From the NCBI GenBank assembly GCA_030429735.1, contig JAUIET010000002.1, positions 124,001-188,000 on the forward strand: DNA of 64,000 bases, in the 5' to 3' direction. Below are positions 46,149 through 56,134 of the stretch, one piece after another; position 1 is the first letter of the stretch; the number at the start of each line of letters is the position of its first letter. Under the pieces are notes generated by a model that did no database searches, was not told where the DNA came from, and saw only the letters and a program-made list of their open reading frames with translations. The stretch is from Gammaproteobacteria bacterium. Lineage in GTDB: Bacteria; Pseudomonadota; Gammaproteobacteria; Pseudomonadales; JAUIET01. The position numbers were made by a program, and so were the translations under genes.

Positions 46149-46583
46149 GTGCCAGAGAAATATTCAGGTTTACGAACCGTGCAGGCCGAGCATATTGACG
46201 GCTTGGGCCACGTTAATAATATTCGCTACATAAGCTGGTGCGAAGAACTTGCCTGGCAGCATTCCGAAGCTCTGGGTTTGTCAGTCAGTGATTACCAACA
46301 GCTGGACCGCGCGATGGCGGTGTATCACGCCGAGTTTGATTATCTGGCGCCTGCGTTTGAAGGCCAGCTCTTGTGTGTTAACACCTGGTTGAGCTTTGCA
46401 AAAGGCACGCGTATGACTCGTCGTTTTGAAATTGCGCGGCATGATACAGGTGATGCCTTGATGACTGGCTTGTGGCAACTAAGTTGCATTGAGCTAAGCA
46501 GCGGAAAACCAAAGCGCTTCCCGGCCGAGTTCGTTGAGGTGTATCTCCCTGAAGTGATCGCAGAGGTGACGGCCGGTGGATGA
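46149..46583 (+). CDS. Acyl-CoA thioesterase, 4-hydroxybenzoyl-CoA thioesterase type
   Basis: A 144-residue hot-dog-fold enzyme of the YbgC/FadM type. The active-site loop [18 protein letters not shown] contains the catalytic Asp and the GHVNN helix; [17 protein letters not shown] is the following strand pair. It hydrolyses acyl-CoA; the chain length is unknown. A GTG start lies 6 bases after the BtrH_N gene, and ung overlaps its end. Confidence 0.85.
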   Translation: MPEKYSGLRTVQAEHIDGLGHVNNIRYISWCEELAWQHSEALGLSVSDYQQLDRAMAVYHAEFDYLAPAFEGQLLCVNTWLSFAKGTRMTRRFEIARHDTGDALMTGLWQLSCIELSSGKPKRFPAEFVEVYLPEVIAEVTAGG

Positions 46584-47286
46584 TACACTGCGCACTATGA
46601 GCACCGAATCCAATATTCAGCTGGAGCCAGGGTGGTTGCAGCAACTCAAAGGCGAATTCGAAAAAGACTACATGCGCAGGCTGCGTGCTTTTTTGCGTGC
46701 AGAGAAGGACAAGCAACGCATCATATACCCCAAAGGCAGCGAGTTCTTCAATGCGTTTAACTCCACGCCATTCGACAAGGTAAAAGTCGTGATTCTGGGG
46801 CAAGACCCCTATCATGGTCCCGGGCAGGCACACGGTTTATGCTTTTCAGTACAGCCCGGAGTCAGGCCACCGCCGTCTTTGCTGAATATTTATAAAGAGT
46901 TACACGATGACCTGGGTTTGGAGATACCAGATCATGGCTACCTGCAATCCTGGGCGGCCCAAGGTGTTCTGCTGCTCAACAGCGTACTCAGCGTTCAGCA
47001 TGCACAAGCCGCTTCTCATCAGGGCAAAGGGTGGGAGGAATTTACCGACCGGGCAATTGCCTGTCTTGACGAACACCGCGACCATTTGGTGTTTTTGTTG
47101 TGGGGCAGTTATGCCCAACGAAAAGGGCAGTTTATTGATCAACAAAAACATCTGGTGTTGAAAGCGCCACACCCATCCCCACTGGCAGCGCACCGTGGCT
47201 TTTTTGGCTGTAAACACTTTTCCAAAGCTAACGCCTATCTGGAGAGTTGCGGTTTACAACCCATAGACTGGACACCAGGCACATGA
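46576..47286 (+). CDS. ung: Uracil-DNA glycosylase
   Basis: A 236-residue family 1 UDG. The water-activating loop [18 protein letters not shown] and the DNA-intercalating loop [13 protein letters not shown] are intact, as is LLLNSVLSV. It removes uracil from DNA. The GTG at 46576 has a GAGGTGA site at 6-base spacing, so I prefer it to the ATG at 46597. The pepQ start overlaps the stop (ATGA). Confidence 0.96.
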   Translation: MDDTLRTMSTESNIQLEPGWLQQLKGEFEKDYMRRLRAFLRAEKDKQRIIYPKGSEFFNAFNSTPFDKVKVVILGQDPYHGPGQAHGLCFSVQPGVRPPPSLLNIYKELHDDLGLEIPDHGYLQSWAAQGVLLLNSVLSVQHAQAASHQGKGWEEFTDRAIACLDEHRDHLVFLLWGSYAQRKGQFIDQQKHLVLKAPHPSPLAAHRGFFGCKHFSKANAYLESCGLQPIDWTPGT

Positions 47287-48602
47287 TGATTGAATTAAGT
47301 GCTGACCTGTATCTGCAACACGTCAGCGAAAAAACACAGCGCTTTCAGGCATTCTGCAATGAGCTCAACCTGAGTGGCATTTTGATCAGTTCGGGCCAGC
47401 AGCAAATCCAGTTTATGGATGATATGGCCTATCCATTCCGAGCCAATGTCTATTTCAAGGAATGGTTGCCTTTGGTCAAGCGTTACAACAGCTTTTTGTT
47501 TATTCCAGCGACCGGTAAACCGCATTTGTATCTGGATGTTAGCGAAGACATCTGGCATACCGAGAGACAGAAATTACCCGTTAATTGGCAGTCGGCGTTC
47601 ACTGTTTCCGAGTTTGAAGGGCTGCCAGACATTAAAGATGTGCTCAAGCAAGCGGCCTATCTGGGCGAACACAATGAATTTGAGCTGACCAAAGAGCAGT
47701 GCAATCCATTGTCGTTGCGTCACAAAATCGATTACCAGCGTCGATTTAAAACCGCCTATGAGCATGAGTGTATACGGCATGCAAATCACGCGGCCGCTGC
47801 GGCACATCTAGCCGCAAAAGATGCGTTTTACGAAAAAGCCAGCGAGTTGGAAATAAAGCTCGCTTACCTGGCTGCCAGTGGGCAATCTGATGACGACATG
47901 CCCTACAGCATAATCGCCGGTTTGAATGAACACGCGGCCATTCTGCATCACTTCATTTTGGACAGCAGCCCGCCAGATGAACACCGAAGCTTCCTGATCG
48001 ACGCTGGCGTTGAGGTGAACGGTTACGCATCAGATATCACTCGTAGTTGGGCCTTTGATGGCTCGTCGGAGTATGCCGAGTTGATTGATTGCCTTGATGC
48101 CAGGCAGCAGGAGTTGGTTGCGAGTATTCGCGCTGGCGGCTCGGCAATTGAATTGCATGAGTTGTCTCACCTCAAGATGGCCGAGGTACTGGAACAGTTT
48201 TCAATCATTAATTGTTCTGCCGAGAGCTGCGTGGTCAGCGGCATGAGCGCTACTTTCTACCCACACGGAATAGGCCATGGTCTGGGCGTAAACGTTCATG
48301 AACTTGGCGGCTATTTAGGCAACCCGGATGGCGCAGAAATTCCGCCGCCTGCGGCCTATCCTCGGCTTCGCAATACCTCTCAATTCGCTGCTGGTGCCGT
48401 GCACACTGTCGAACCAGGCGTTTATTTTATTCCCTCTTTGTTAGCCAGACTGAAAAGTTCCGATCTGGCAAACAGCGTAAACTGGCCGCGGGTCGAGACT
48501 TTTCTGCCATTTGGCGGTGTGCGTATCGAAGACAACGTGCTGATTGGCGAAGATGGCCTTGAAAATATAACCCGGGCCGCGTTTCAAAAATACGCGCTTT
48601 GA
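47283..48602 (+). CDS. pepQ: Xaa-Pro dipeptidase
   Basis: A 439-residue metallopeptidase. The creatinase-type N-domain is followed by the pita-bread fold with all five metal ligands visible: Asp and Asp in [19 protein letters not shown], His in [18 protein letters not shown], Glu in TVEPGVYF and Glu in [10 protein letters not shown]. It splits dipeptides with C-terminal proline and, in relatives, some organophosphates. The ATG at 47283 overlaps the ung stop. Confidence 0.93.
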   Translation: MMIELSADLYLQHVSEKTQRFQAFCNELNLSGILISSGQQQIQFMDDMAYPFRANVYFKEWLPLVKRYNSFLFIPATGKPHLYLDVSEDIWHTERQKLPVNWQSAFTVSEFEGLPDIKDVLKQAAYLGEHNEFELTKEQCNPLSLRHKIDYQRRFKTAYEHECIRHANHAAAAAHLAAKDAFYEKASELEIKLAYLAASGQSDDDMPYSIIAGLNEHAAILHHFILDSSPPDEHRSFLIDAGVEVNGYASDITRSWAFDGSSEYAELIDCLDARQQELVASIRAGGSAIELHELSHLKMAEVLEQFSIINCSAESCVVSGMSATFYPHGIGHGLGVNVHELGGYLGNPDGAEIPPPAAYPRLRNTSQFAAGAVHTVEPGVYFIPSLLARLKSSDLANSVNWPRVETFLPFGGVRIEDNVLIGEDGLENITRAAFQKYAL

Positions 48603-48770
48603 CGCTCTTATCGACTATTTATTGAACGATCAGCGACAGTGAGATTGCTACGACCTCGTGCTGTTTCCCCGTTCGTCTGTCGAGTGGACAAGTACCTGAC
48701 GTAACTCGTTAAGTGCCAGTGAGCGCAGCCGATAGCTCTAGTGACGGCCGCTTCCCGATAACAACCTTAT

Positions 48771-50615
48771 ATGACGATCAAACGTCAGATTACGCTCGTA
48801 TTATGCTTGCTGATGCTGGTCACAGCAGGGGTGAGCTATCGTTTGATGACCGATGCGATCTTGCCAACCTTTCAGCGGCTCGAAAACAATGCCGCAGCCG
48901 CAAACGTTGCTCGCGTTGAGAAAGCCATCACCCATGTGTACCACAACCTCGCCAAACAGGCTGGTGACTACGCAATCTGGGATGAGACCTACGAATTCAT
49001 TCAAGGGCGACACTCTAATTATGCCGCGTCGAACCTCACGCTTACCGGGTTCGTAAACTTTGAGACCAGTATCGCGTTGTTTTATGACCAGAATCAACGT
49101 TTGTTGTGGGGTATGTTGATCGATCTTGAGCAGCAGATTGAACTGCCAGTGTCAGATCTCGGAATCAGTGTAAGTGAACTGTCTCCTTTTCTTGAGCATA
49201 CCCGCGTTCACTCCACGATAAGCGGTGCATTGAACAGTTCGCTGGGTGTTGTGCTACTGGCCTCAAGGCCGATCGTTAAAACCAACATGGATGGGCCGAT
49301 AAAAGGCACATTGATATTTGGTAAATTCCTGGACAAGGGATTGATCGACAGGCTGCGATCCAGAACAGAAGTGGATCTGGCGTTTACTGAGCTTGCCCCG
49401 CAGGAAAATAATGATCGGCATGAATCTGATAGCGTGCCAGGTTCGGACATAACGACAACTCAACTGGATGAGTTTGCTCGAATTGATCGACGAGTACTTA
49501 AGGATATTCATGGAGAACCGATTCTTGTTCTGGAAGTGCGTACGCCCAAAGACATCACTAAACTTGGCCAACAGGCACTTGGTAATATGTTCGCCTCACT
49601 GGCGATGCTGGGCTTCGTTATAGCGATCGCTATCTGGCTTCTGCTTCATTTTTTGGTCGTCAACCCATTGCATGTAATTGGTCAGCGTATCACTCAAATC
49701 AAACACGCCGACGACATCAATCAACGTCTTGACGTCACTGGGCGCAACGAGGTCTCTCTGCTAGCGTCAACCTTTAACGAGCTATTGGATAAGCTGCAGT
49801 CCACCCGGCGTGAGCTGCAGACTCAATCGTATAAAGCGGGGCGGGCCGAGACCGCCTCAACCGTACTGCATAATATCCGCAACGCTCTAACGCCCTTAAT
49901 AAATCGGGCAGCAAGCGCGAGTTTGGCGGTGCGCGCGATTATCGGTGGCAATATGCTCAGGGCTGCCGAAGAACTGGCAGGCAATGAGCTTGACCCGGCC
50001 AGACGCGAGAAGCTGGCAGAATATCTTACCGTTGCGTTGAACGAACAGCGTTCCAAAACCGATACGGCGCTTGCTGATCTGGATGTGGTTTCTGCCCAGG
50101 TGAAGCAAGTAGAACAGATTCTAAAAGACCAGGAAAATGTCAGCCGGGTTGAGACGGTTATGGAAACCATATCGCTTGAAAGTGTGGTGCTGGAAGCGGC
50201 TTCTGTATTGCCAAACGATGCCGAGCATTCAATACGTATAGAACTCGCGCCCGAGCTCGGCAAGCATAAGATTCGAGGTAACCACATCAGTCTGATGCAG
50301 GTATTGCACAACATCATAATCAATGCGTATGAATCCATTCTGCGCTCTGATGCGCGGCGCGGTGTGATCAGCGTGTCAGCGCGCGTGGATGATTCCCTGG
50401 TGTGCTTGTCGATAGCCGATGACGGTGCCGGTATTGAGCCGGCGATGAAGCAACGAATATTTGCCCGAGGCGTCTCGTCGAAAAAGGACGGCCGCGGTGG
50501 TTTGGGTCTGCATTGGTGTGCGAATACTCTTGCCAGTATGGGCGGAAAAATTAAGGCAGAAAGCAGTGGCGCAGGTGAAGGCGCCGTATTTCATTTGTAC
50601 TTCCCGGCAGCTTAA
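48771..50615 (+). CDS. Sensor histidine kinase with CHASE4 domain
   Basis: A 614-residue membrane kinase. Two helices (~8-25 and ~275-297) bracket a periplasmic CHASE4 domain (QAGDYAIWDETYEFIQG is its typical segment). A HAMP linker, a dimerisation helix with phosphoacceptor His367 in an atypical H-box (VLHNIRNALTPL), and an ATPase domain with DDGAGI and GRGGLGLHWCANTL follow. The next gene, 2 bases on, is a receiver-GGDEF-EAL protein and the probable target. The 168 bases upstream show nothing else. Confidence 0.9.
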   Translation: MTIKRQITLVLCLLMLVTAGVSYRLMTDAILPTFQRLENNAAAANVARVEKAITHVYHNLAKQAGDYAIWDETYEFIQGRHSNYAASNLTLTGFVNFETSIALFYDQNQRLLWGMLIDLEQQIELPVSDLGISVSELSPFLEHTRVHSTISGALNSSLGVVLLASRPIVKTNMDGPIKGTLIFGKFLDKGLIDRLRSRTEVDLAFTELAPQENNDRHESDSVPGSDITTTQLDEFARIDRRVLKDIHGEPILVLEVRTPKDITKLGQQALGNMFASLAMLGFVIAIAIWLLLHFLVVNPLHVIGQRITQIKHADDINQRLDVTGRNEVSLLASTFNELLDKLQSTRRELQTQSYKAGRAETASTVLHNIRNALTPLINRAASASLAVRAIIGGNMLRAAEELAGNELDPARREKLAEYLTVALNEQRSKTDTALADLDVVSAQVKQVEQILKDQENVSRVETVMETISLESVVLEAASVLPNDAEHSIRIELAPELGKHKIRGNHISLMQVLHNIIINAYESILRSDARRGVISVSARVDDSLVCLSIADDGAGIEPAMKQRIFARGVSSKKDGRGGLGLHWCANTLASMGGKIKAESSGAGEGAVFHLYFPAA

Positions 50616-50617
50616 TT

Positions 50618-52498
50618 ATGATCAGCAATAAACAACAAACGAAACGAATTCTGGTGGTTGACGACGAACCGGCAATTCTGGAGGAGTATCAGCGAGCGTT
50701 TGCCAATGATTCAGGCGGTGATAATACGGTGTTGTTAAATGCCCTGGATCACGAGCTATTTGGAACTCAGGCCGAGAAGTCATCAAACGTAGAGTTTGCA
50801 GTAAGTAGCGCCAGCCAGGGCGAGCAGGCGGTGTTTAAAGTAAGGAATGCAACAAAAACCAACGAACCTTATCAAATAATTTTTCTGGATGTTGATATGC
50901 CGCCTGGTATGAATGGTATCGATACCGCCAGACAAATTCGCAGCGTGGATCAAGACGTCAATATTGTAATTGTTAGCGGAGCCACTGGCCTGGAGCCGGG
51001 CGCCCTTGCTGAGCAGATTCCACCCGTTGATAAATTGTTCTTCTTCCGCAAACCTTTTCACACCGTGGAATGTCGACAGTTGGCGATTGCCTTGTGTGGG
51101 AAATGGTTTTCGGACAAGGCACTGCAGCGAGCAAACATTGAGCTTGAGGGGCAAATACAGCAGCGCACGGCTCAGTTGCACGAGCTTGCCTACTTCGATG
51201 CAACCACTGGCTTACCCAACAGAATCAAGTTACTTGACCGGCTGGAGAGTGTTCTTGCCGCTGAAGAAGACGTGCCGAAGCTGGCGGACGAAACGATTCT
51301 ATTTGTTGTGCTGGACATTGAACGATTCAGCTTCATCAACGAGACCATGGGTTATCAATTGGGCACTGAGTTGCTGCAAGAGATTGGCCACAGGTTGCAA
51401 GGACTGGTTAGGGAGCACGATATCGTTGGCCGCTTTGGTTCAGACGAGTTCGCCGTGGTTCTCAGAAACTTCAGCTCGGCCAGAGAGCCTCGCCTGAGCG
51501 TGCTGCGTATCGAAGAACTTTTTCAGCATGCCATCGAAGTATCAGGCAGAAAAATATTTCTCGATTGCGCCATAGGTATTGCCAAATACCCGGAACATGG
51601 CGATACGCCCGAAGAAGTGTTTCGCTGCGCTGAAGCCGCATTAAACCGCTCGAAGCGACATATGCTGCGTCAAACGGTTTACTACGACAGAACCATGGGC
51701 GATATTGCCCGCAAGAAATACACTCTGGAGCAAGAGCTTAGAGTGGCAATCGAGTCGCGTGAAATACAGCCCTTTTTTCAACCGCAGTGCGCATTGGCAA
51801 CAGGTCATTGGAGCGGTGCCGAAGCCTTGGCGCGCTGGATCAAACCGAATGGCAAGGTGGTATCACCGGCTGATTTCGTGCCCTTGGCTGAAGAAACCGG
51901 ATTGTCCGACGCCCTGTTTCAGTCAATGTTTGATCAGGTATCCGAATGTGTTGCGGATTGGCAAGGTGAATCCTGGGCGGTACCGATCAGTATCAATATG
52001 TCACCGCAGCAACTTCGCAACCCCGAGTTGCAGCGCTCTATTAACTCGGTGCTGGCGATAACCGGCGCTGCCCCTGGTATGCTGAAGTTTGAACTGACGG
52101 AATCGTCGTTGATGGAGAACCTGGACCTGGGTGTTCAGGTACTGTCCTCGTTTCGCGACCTGGGAATTGGTATTCAGCTGGATGATTTTGGCACCGGATA
52201 TTCGTCGCTGCAGTATCTTGCTGATTTGCCGGTGCAGGCACTAAAAATAGACTGCTCCTTTGTATGGCGTATGTCGGAAGGTGAAAACTACGCCCGGGTG
52301 ATCGCCGCCATCGTGGCGCTGGGCCACGCTCTGAAGCTCACCGTTGTTGCGGAAGGCGTGGAGACGGTGCAGCAACTGGAGAAACTGCGCAACTACCAGT
52401 GCGATATTGTGCAGGGCTATCTGCTGGCAAAGCCGCTCCCGGTTGATGCGTTCGTAGACGCTCTGAAGGCACCTATTCCGCTGCGTGACGCCGTTTAG
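50618..52498 (+). CDS. Response regulator with GGDEF and EAL domains
   Basis: A 626-residue protein. The receiver has VVDDE and phosphoacceptor Asp91 (FLDVDMPPG), with Lys in RKPFH. The GGDEF domain carries the variant GSDEF (residue ~274), and an I-site-like RxxD (REHD) five residues before it. The EAL domain looks complete: EAL at ~402, NMSPQQL, ELTESSL, LDDFGTGYSS, LKIDCSF, VVAEGVET and VQGYLLAKPL. The protein probably hydrolyses c-di-GMP under control of the adjacent kinase; cyclase activity is doubtful. Confidence 0.92.
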   Translation: MISNKQQTKRILVVDDEPAILEEYQRAFANDSGGDNTVLLNALDHELFGTQAEKSSNVEFAVSSASQGEQAVFKVRNATKTNEPYQIIFLDVDMPPGMNGIDTARQIRSVDQDVNIVIVSGATGLEPGALAEQIPPVDKLFFFRKPFHTVECRQLAIALCGKWFSDKALQRANIELEGQIQQRTAQLHELAYFDATTGLPNRIKLLDRLESVLAAEEDVPKLADETILFVVLDIERFSFINETMGYQLGTELLQEIGHRLQGLVREHDIVGRFGSDEFAVVLRNFSSAREPRLSVLRIEELFQHAIEVSGRKIFLDCAIGIAKYPEHGDTPEEVFRCAEAALNRSKRHMLRQTVYYDRTMGDIARKKYTLEQELRVAIESREIQPFFQPQCALATGHWSGAEALARWIKPNGKVVSPADFVPLAEETGLSDALFQSMFDQVSECVADWQGESWAVPISINMSPQQLRNPELQRSINSVLAITGAAPGMLKFELTESSLMENLDLGVQVLSSFRDLGIGIQLDDFGTGYSSLQYLADLPVQALKIDCSFVWRMSEGENYARVIAAIVALGHALKLTVVAEGVETVQQLEKLRNYQCDIVQGYLLAKPLPVDAFVDALKAPIPLRDAV

Positions 52499-52657
52499 TC
52501 AAGGGTAAGTCCGCGTACCCGATGTGCGCCCAACTACTCGCTCTCATACGCCCGGTATCTGCACAAGCAAAATTACTTACTCGAGCACTAAGTTTGCGAA
52601 ACCACCTGTGGTAGTCTGCTGGCACCGCATTTAAATAAGAAGCAGGTTTCGGGAAAA

Positions 52658-53947
52658 GTGATTAAAACGCTTAAGAAAGGTGTGAGTAGCGACCAAACTG
52701 CCAGCGATGACGCTGAGGTTCGAGGTATTGTTGAAGCCATCATAGTCGATATCGAACGTCGAGGAGATGACGCCGTCAAGGAGTATGCTACGAGGTTTGA
52801 TGGCTGGAGCGGTGAACCGTTTCGCTTGTCACGCAGTCAAATTGATAAGTGTTATGAACGCCTGGATGAACAAATTATCCAGGACATACGGTATGCGCAA
52901 GAACAAGTTCGCAACTTCGCTCTGATACAGAAAGATGCTCTACGCGATGTTGAAGTAGAAACGCTGCCCGGCGTTATCTTGGGACATAAAAATATTCCAG
53001 TGAGCAGCGTTTGTTGTTATGTGCCGGGTGGGAAATACCCACTTGTTGCCAGTGCCCATATGAGTGTAGTGACCGCAAAAGTTGCTGGGGTAAAACGGGT
53101 GGTAGCGTGCGCTCCGCCCTTTCGAGGTGAAATCAACCCTGCCACAGTGGTTGCCATGGATCTCGCGGGCGCGGATGAGATTTATAAGCTAGGCGGTGTT
53201 CAGGCTATTACTGCGCTGGCACTTGGTACAGAAACGATTGCAAAAGTGGATATGGTGGTTGGGCCTGGCAGTGCTTATGTTGCGGAAGCAAAACGCCAAT
53301 TGTTTGGCCGTGTGGGTATTGATCTGTTTGCAGGGCCCACTGAGACTTTAGTTATTGCCGACGATACGGTAGACGGTGAACTGTGCGCCACTGATTTACT
53401 TGGTCAAGCTGAGCATGGACCTGACTCTCCCGCGATACTGCTGACTAATTCTGAAGCTTTGGCACGATCGACCATGCATGAGATAGAAGTGAAACTCAAA
53501 AGTTTGGCTACTGCAGAAATTGCCGGCCAGGCGTGGCGTGATTATGGGCAGGTTATTGTTTGTGATTCAGAAGAAGAAATGCTCGCGGTTGCCGATGATA
53601 TTGCCTGTGAGCACGTGCAGGTGATGACCAGGAATCCAGACTATTTTCTACAGAACATGACTAATTACGGTGCTTTGTTCCTAGGTCCGGAAACAAACGT
53701 ATCATATGGAGATAAAGTGGCAGGCACTAACCACACATTGCCAACAAAAAAAGCAGCACGATATACGGGCGGCTTGTGGGTTGGAAAATTCATTAAAACC
53801 TGCACCTATCAACGCTTGACTGAGGAAGCATCGCATCATCTCGGACAATATTGTTCACGACTTTGTGAAATAGAAGGTTTCGCCGGGCACCAGGCACAAG
53901 CGGATATTCGCGTGAGCAGGTACGGAAAAACGGCGGAAAAACGCTGA
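52658..53947 (+). CDS. Histidinol dehydrogenase-family NAD-dependent dehydrogenase
   Basis: A 429-residue HisD-fold enzyme. [13 protein letters not shown]-site [17 protein letters not shown], zinc ligands in [10 protein letters not shown] and [13 protein letters not shown], catalytic Glu-His in CEHVQVMT and the C-terminal [13 protein letters not shown] are present. No his genes are nearby, and the C-terminal motif and N-terminal LKKG resemble the HisD paralogues that oxidise sulfopropanediol (HpsN) better than true HisD, so I leave the symbol blank. A GTG start has a GGGAA site 5 bases upstream. It converges with the S9 gene. Confidence 0.85.
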   Translation: MIKTLKKGVSSDQTASDDAEVRGIVEAIIVDIERRGDDAVKEYATRFDGWSGEPFRLSRSQIDKCYERLDEQIIQDIRYAQEQVRNFALIQKDALRDVEVETLPGVILGHKNIPVSSVCCYVPGGKYPLVASAHMSVVTAKVAGVKRVVACAPPFRGEINPATVVAMDLAGADEIYKLGGVQAITALALGTETIAKVDMVVGPGSAYVAEAKRQLFGRVGIDLFAGPTETLVIADDTVDGELCATDLLGQAEHGPDSPAILLTNSEALARSTMHEIEVKLKSLATAEIAGQAWRDYGQVIVCDSEEEMLAVADDIACEHVQVMTRNPDYFLQNMTNYGALFLGPETNVSYGDKVAGTNHTLPTKKAARYTGGLWVGKFIKTCTYQRLTEEASHHLGQYCSRLCEIEGFAGHQAQADIRVSRYGKTAEKR

Positions 53948-54003
53948 TGTTGATGGTGAGGCGCTAACTTTTCGCGTTCGACCGGGCTCGCTTGCACGTG
54001 GAA

Positions 54004-56070
54004 TTAGTCCTTTTCTTGTTTCGCGCTTTGTGTACGGTACTTCTCAAACCAGGCAAGGATATTGTCTACCTTGGCAATCAAGTTTGAAGGTCGCGCTGCA
54101 ATGCTGTGTGAGGCCTCAGGCACTCGCAACAACGCGCTGTCGACTTTTCGCAACTTGAGGGCAATGTAAAACTGTTCAGATTCCGAAATCGGTGTTCGAT
54201 AATCGGCTTCGCCTGTTAGCAACATGGTTGGTGTTTTGACATTGCCCACTAAAGACAAAGGAGAGCGACGCCAGTACTCCTCTTGCGCTTCCCACGGGTA
54301 GCCCTTGAACCAATAGCGCGAAAAGTAATTAACGGCGTCCGCAGTTAGCACAAAACTGGTCATGTTAATCACCGGCTTGGCAACAACAGCCGCTGCAAAT
54401 CGATCTGTTTTGCCGATAATCCAGGCGGACAATACACCACCGCCGGATCCCCCTGTGACGAACAATTGTTTGGCATCTACATACCCTTTGCCGAGAACCG
54501 CGTCGACACCTGACATCAAGTCATCGTAGTCATTGCCCGGGTACGCGTAGTTGATCAAACTCGCAAATTTACCACCATAGCTGGTACTTCCGCGTGGGTT
54601 TGCGTAAAGCACAACATAGCCTTCCGCCGCAAAACGCTGTACTTCGGCACTGAAGTTTGGACCATAGGCTGCGTAGGGGCCGCCGTGAATTTCAAGAATA
54701 AACGGGTACTTTTTTGTCGGATCAAAATTGGGTGGGGTGGCTAACCAGCCTTGTATATCGCGCTGGTCAAACGACGATTTCCACCAAATTGACTCTACGT
54801 TTGCCAGTCTCTTATGCGAAAACAAGTCATCGTTCAAATGGGTAAGCCGTTTTACTGAGCTGCGTTTACCGCTGGCAATATCTGCGGGGTGTGAAGGCGA
54901 GTTGAGCGTGAAGGCAAACTGGCCATTGCGTGCAACGCTGTAGCTGCCGCTCGTGTACGGTCTGCCCAGTGTTGTGCCACCCAGTTGCACCGCGTGTTCA
55001 GTAATCACACCGTTGAGATTGGTGGAGGCGAGTTTGCCAATACCCTGGTCTTCATACTGAAAGAAAATTCGCTTGTTGCCAGACCATCGAGGAGACATCA
55101 CAGAACGATCCAGTGACTTACTCAGTGTTTTGGTGCCGCTGCCATCAATATTCATCACATAAAGTTGTGAAATCTGATGGCCAAGGTTTTTGTCATCAAA
55201 CCCCACAAAAGCAATGCGTTTGCCATCTGGTGATACTTGCGCGTCAACGTCGGGGCCATCTCTGTCGGTTAACTGCGTTAGTGTGCCGCTGGCAATATCA
55301 ACAATGAACAGATTCTCGTCCCTGGGGTGATACTCCCAGTCAGTACGACGATTTGCCGAGAACAGAACCCGCTGGCTGTCCGGTGTCCACGACAGAGGCC
55401 CGTTGTGATTGAAATTGCCATTGCTTATTTGCCTTGGTGTGCCACCATCAGCCGGCATGAAGAACACATGCTCATAACCAGCTTCCAGAAAGCCTGCGCC
55501 GTCGGCGCGATACACCAGTGAATCAATCAGCGTTACCGGTGGCGCCCATTTCGCTCCTTTCGGTTTTGCTGGTGCATCGGCTAACGCCTCACTAGTGGCA
55601 GGTACGCGCATTGTAAACGCCAACCATTGACCGTCTGGTGACCAGCTGATATTGGAAGGTGATTCACTCACATTGGTAAGCAGTGCGGTTTGCCCGCTGT
55701 CCATCCAGCGCAAATATATTTGACTGCTGCCTTCTTGGGAGGATACATACGCCAATCGATCTGCACTTGGGGACCACCGTGGCGAAGAATAACTGTTGCG
55801 CCCCGAGTTCAGAGGCCTGTGGCGTTGACCATCCGCTTCAATCGTCCATAAGTTTCCACGTGCCTTGTCTGTCATTATGTCCATGCTGGTGCGCACATAC
55901 ACAATGTCTCGGCCATTGGGCGATATTTGAGGGTCGCGAGCGTATTCGAGATTGAAAACATCTTGCGCTGCAAAATGGTTTGAAGGAGTGGCTGATTTTT
56001 CTTCGGCCTGAACTGATGCCAGGCTCAACGTGGCAACAGTCAACAAACAAAACGACGCAAACAGTTTCAT
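54004..56070 (-). CDS. Secreted S9-family peptidase (prolyl oligopeptidase / acylaminoacyl peptidase)
   Basis: A 688-residue enzyme. The ATG at 56070 has AAGGAA upstream and gives a signal peptide (MKLFASFCLLTVATLSLASV, cleavage after QA). A WD40-like beta-propeller with repeats such as SWSPDGQWLAF and VSPDGKRIAFVG gates a C-terminal alpha/beta hydrolase with Ser in TGGSGGGVLSAW, Asp in LTGEADYRTP and His in EASHSIAARPS. It degrades short peptides in the periplasm. The longer start at 56124 overlaps the divergent promoter region. Confidence 0.92.
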   Translation of the reverse strand: MKLFASFCLLTVATLSLASVQAEEKSATPSNHFAAQDVFNLEYARDPQISPNGRDIVYVRTSMDIMTDKARGNLWTIEADGQRHRPLNSGRNSYSSPRWSPSADRLAYVSSQEGSSQIYLRWMDSGQTALLTNVSESPSNISWSPDGQWLAFTMRVPATSEALADAPAKPKGAKWAPPVTLIDSLVYRADGAGFLEAGYEHVFFMPADGGTPRQISNGNFNHNGPLSWTPDSQRVLFSANRRTDWEYHPRDENLFIVDIASGTLTQLTDRDGPDVDAQVSPDGKRIAFVGFDDKNLGHQISQLYVMNIDGSGTKTLSKSLDRSVMSPRWSGNKRIFFQYEDQGIGKLASTNLNGVITEHAVQLGGTTLGRPYTSGSYSVARNGQFAFTLNSPSHPADIASGKRSSVKRLTHLNDDLFSHKRLANVESIWWKSSFDQRDIQGWLATPPNFDPTKKYPFILEIHGGPYAAYGPNFSAEVQRFAAEGYVVLYANPRGSTSYGGKFASLINYAYPGNDYDDLMSGVDAVLGKGYVDAKQLFVTGGSGGGVLSAWIIGKTDRFAAAVVAKPVINMTSFVLTADAVNYFSRYWFKGYPWEAQEEYWRRSPLSLVGNVKTPTMLLTGEADYRTPISESEQFYIALKLRKVDSALLRVPEASHSIAARPSNLIAKVDNILAWFEKYRTQSAKQEKD

Positions 56071-56134
56071 GGTGAATTCCTTACGAGATCCGGCATTGTA
56101 TGCAAAGTCAGGCAGGTTCGTCACCTGTTAGAAT

